7,248 nucleotides of DNA from Promethearchaeota archaeon. Its GTDB lineage: Archaea > Asgardarchaeota > Lokiarchaeia > Sigyniarchaeales > SOKP01. Positions 5,888 through 7,248 of this stretch are shown piece by piece. The DNA is taken from positions 1 through 7,248 of the forward strand of contig JAUWHL010000137.1 of assembly GCA_030605895.1 (NCBI GenBank). Direction: 5' to 3'. Made by a program: the position numbers and the translations under genes. Each line of letters starts with the position of its first letter. The stretch's first letter is position 1. Below the pieces are notes generated by a model that did no database searches, had not been told where the DNA came from, and saw nothing but the letters and a program-made list of their open reading frames with translations.

Positions 5888-6883
5888 ATGAATCGAAAAA
5901 AAATTTCATTAATTTTTGGATTTTTAATAGTTTTTGGATTAGTAATTAATACAGAAAATTCATACGGCATTACGAGAGAAGTTTATACTTACACTTATGG
6001 AGTTGACGATAGTTATGTTTACTTAAATAAACCTGATTCTAATTATGGACTGCTACCTGTACTTTGGGTAGAGAATATTAATGGTATTCAATGTGAAAGT
6101 TATATACGATTTGATACTTCTAATAGAACAAGTAATTGGATAAAAGCAGAAGTCTCATTATCATTATATCGTGCTTCAGAAGATACTGATTTAACTGTGT
6201 GTTTAATTAACGAATCTTGGGAAGTGTTGGGGATCACATGGAACAATAAACCAAAACATGAGAACATAATTTCAACTTTCAGTATTAGTAAAGATCAACA
6301 AACAACTCAAAAACGTGTCTACATTGATGTTTCAAATTATATACAAGGAAATAACCTTTCTTTATGTCTTTATGCAGATAATGGAGGAAACGTAACCTTT
6401 CATTCAACTAATCCTATAGATATTCCGAGTTTATTGTATGAACCAAAAATTGTCTGGACATCTTTAGAAGAAGCTGAAATAAATGTTATTGCTCCAATAA
6501 GTTCAGACGTCCCTAATATGGGAGGTCAACTTTCAATAAACTGGACCTCTATAGGATCTATTGAAAATGTTGAAATAGAGTTATATAAAGGTTTAAATTC
6601 TGAAGATATGATTACTTATCTAACAGAAAACGACGGATTTTATATTTGGGAATTACCTGATAGAGGTTATAATGAGGGTAATGACTATCGCATTAAAATA
6701 ACTGATGGTTATGATGATAATGTCTTTGGGTTTAGTGAATATTTTTCCATAACTGAACACGGCGGTGTGAGAAGTGACATAACAATCCCAATCGAAATAA
6801 CTTGTATTATACTTATTATGGCGATATCTATAATCTCACTTGGATATTCTCTCTTATCAAAACTAAAAAAAATTCACAATTAG
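5888..6883 (+). CDS. Secreted, membrane-anchored protein with CBM96/DNRLRE-like and Kre9/KNH-like domains
   Basis: A 331-residue cell-surface protein. In order: a signal peptide (residues 1-27, RKK then SLIFGFLIVFGLVI, ending near SYG); a DNRLRE/CBM96-like beta-sandwich (about 32-190) with DDSYVYLNKPDSNYG, SYIRFDTS, SWEVLGITWNNKP and VYIDVSNYI; a Kre9/KNH-like Ig-type domain (about 198-290) with P...GGQLSINWTSIGSIENVEIELYKG, GFYIWELPD, DYRIKITDG and EYFSI; a transmembrane helix (about 301-323); and a short basic tail, KLKKIHN. The bulk would face outside, anchored by its C-terminus, consistent with glycan binding or envelope structure. No catalytic domain is seen, so a specific role is not claimed. 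The start is ATG 5888 (three codons after GTG 5879) because of the ribosome binding site. The gene separates the two copies of the dehydrogenase/coiled-coil block and has its own promoter. Confidence 0.8.
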   Translation: MNRKKISLIFGFLIVFGLVINTENSYGITREVYTYTYGVDDSYVYLNKPDSNYGLLPVLWVENINGIQCESYIRFDTSNRTSNWIKAEVSLSLYRASEDTDLTVCLINESWEVLGITWNNKPKHENIISTFSISKDQQTTQKRVYIDVSNYIQGNNLSLCLYADNGGNVTFHSTNPIDIPSLLYEPKIVWTSLEEAEINVIAPISSDVPNMGGQLSINWTSIGSIENVEIELYKGLNSEDMITYLTENDGFYIWELPDRGYNEGNDYRIKITDGYDDNVFGFSEYFSITEHGGVRSDITIPIEITCIILIMAISIISLGYSLLSKLKKIHN

Positions 6884-6910
6884 ATAAGTTATGAGTGGAA
6901 AGACAAAACA

Positions 6911-6927
6911 TTTTTTATTTTTTTTTT
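6911..6927 (+). terminator. T-rich candidate terminator after the surface-protein gene
   Basis: Sixteen T and one A in 17 bases, 27 nt after the TAG at 6881-6883, with no hairpin. T runs of this kind suffice for archaeal termination. The rest of 6884-7012 shows nothing recognisable. Confidence 0.45.
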
Positions 6928-7012
6928 GCGGGTTCCTTATTGATGTATCCATATTAATTCTAATCCCTAGTGATCATCTTAGTAAATTCAACCCTTTAGT
7001 AAATCAATGGAT

Positions 7013-7055
7013 GGTTCGAGACAAATACAACAAATTATTATGTCAAGAAACTTAA
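7013..7055 (+). repeat. 43-bp direct repeat, right copy
   Basis: Right copy of the repeat at 5560-5602 (42 of 43 bases identical, offset 1453). Similarity to the dehydrogenase stops abruptly upstream of 7013, while looser similarity continues downstream into the small minus-strand gene. Confidence 0.85.
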
Positions 7056-7063
7056 AAAAATAA
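7013..7063 (+). pseudogene. 3' stub of an acyl-CoA dehydrogenase gene
   Basis: The frame reads GSRQIQQIIMSRNLKK then TAA (7061-7063), equal to the C-terminus of the plus-strand dehydrogenase (GSRQIQQFIMSRNLRN...) but with its own stop seven codons or so earlier. Nothing upstream resembles the family, so all but the last 16 codons are gone. It marks a lost or rearranged third dehydrogenase copy, or an incompletely duplicated end. Confidence 0.7.
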
Positions 7064-7111
7064 ATAGAATAAAACAAAATAAAAGATTTATAATTGAATG
7101 TTATGGTGATT

Positions 7112-7248
7112 TATTCCTCTTCCTCTTCTTCTCCCGTAAGTTCCTCTACTTTATTTTCGAGTTCTTCAATTTTTTGCTCAAGAGCTTTGATCTTTTCATT
7201 AGTTTTGCACGTAGCGCAGCCATCATCTTGAGAACATATTTCTAAAGT
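7112..7248 (-). CDS. Small CxxC / coiled-coil protein with acidic tail, N-terminus beyond the window
   Basis: Minus-strand open frame, entering at the window edge: TLEICSQDDGCATCKTNEK, then KIKALEQKIEELENKVEEL, then TGEEEEEE and TAA. Three cysteines (C-x5-C-x2-C) suggest a metal site or redox pair; the I/L heptads predict a short coiled coil; the tail is six glutamates. I do not recognise the family and the 5' end is unseen, so no function is given. The support that it is a real gene is that a decayed homologue with the same CxxC and the same end lies at 5696-5802, in the same position relative to a dehydrogenase 3' end. The stop position is accurate to a base or so, because the T/C-rich tail is easy to miscount by eye. 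Confidence 0.6.

Noticed and set aside
6891..7055. 54-codon plus-strand frame starting just after the surface-protein gene, with a hydrophobic stretch
   Set aside because: Its hydrophobicity comes from the poly-T run, it has no ribosome binding site, and it ends by reading the dehydrogenase-derived repeat in the wrong frame. Most likely chance.
5560..7055. The two 43-bp repeats as attachment sites or ends of a mobile element
   Set aside because: No transposase, integrase or terminal inverted repeat lies between them, and the repeat is explained as coding sequence of a dehydrogenase C-terminus.

Overview
The window is AT-rich (about 30% G+C by eye) and looks archaeal. Several starts are preceded by candidate BRE/TATA elements (purine- or A-rich stretch, then TTTAAAAT or AAATATATAA) and by archaeal-type Shine-Dalgarno cores (GGTGA, GTGAT, GGAGG). 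The gene content (several long acyl-CoA dehydrogenases, and a surface protein with a CBM96/DNRLRE-like domain plus a Kre9/KNH-like domain and a C-terminal membrane anchor) recalls Lokiarchaeia-type Asgard archaea. That placement is an inference; no marker gene is present.

Layout. At 1-342 (minus) lies a HicB-HicA toxin-antitoxin pair, with the antitoxin first and the toxin cut by the window edge. Divergent from it, at 558-2801 (plus), is a penicillin-acylase-family Ntn hydrolase split by one in-frame TGA where the family has glycine. It converges on an acyl-CoA dehydrogenase (2843-4141, minus), with a short AT-hairpin candidate terminator between them. That dehydrogenase stands head-to-head with a close paralogue (4339-5625, plus). 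At 5888-6883 (plus) is a secreted, membrane-anchored CBM96/Kre9-type protein. The right end holds the last codons of a further acyl-CoA dehydrogenase (7013-7063) and, on the minus strand, the C-terminal part of a small CxxC/coiled-coil protein with an acidic tail (about 7112 to the window end).

The least expected structure is a degenerate duplication. The block 'dehydrogenase 3' end followed by a convergent CxxC/coiled-coil gene' occurs twice, at 5560-5802 and 7013-7248, with the surface-protein gene between the copies. In the left copy the dehydrogenase is whole and the small gene is a frameshifted, 5'-truncated relic. In the right copy the dehydrogenase is reduced to its last 16 codons and the small gene reads open to the window edge.

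How the genes may work together: the acylase could release an acyl group from an amide and the dehydrogenases could oxidise acyl-CoA thioesters, so amide-bound acyl catabolism is conceivable. They are not in one operon, no CoA ligase or electron-transfer flavoprotein gene is visible, and the acylase frame is broken, so this is only a hypothesis. I see no convincing new defence or mobile system; no transposase, CRISPR array, tRNA or rRNA was recognised.
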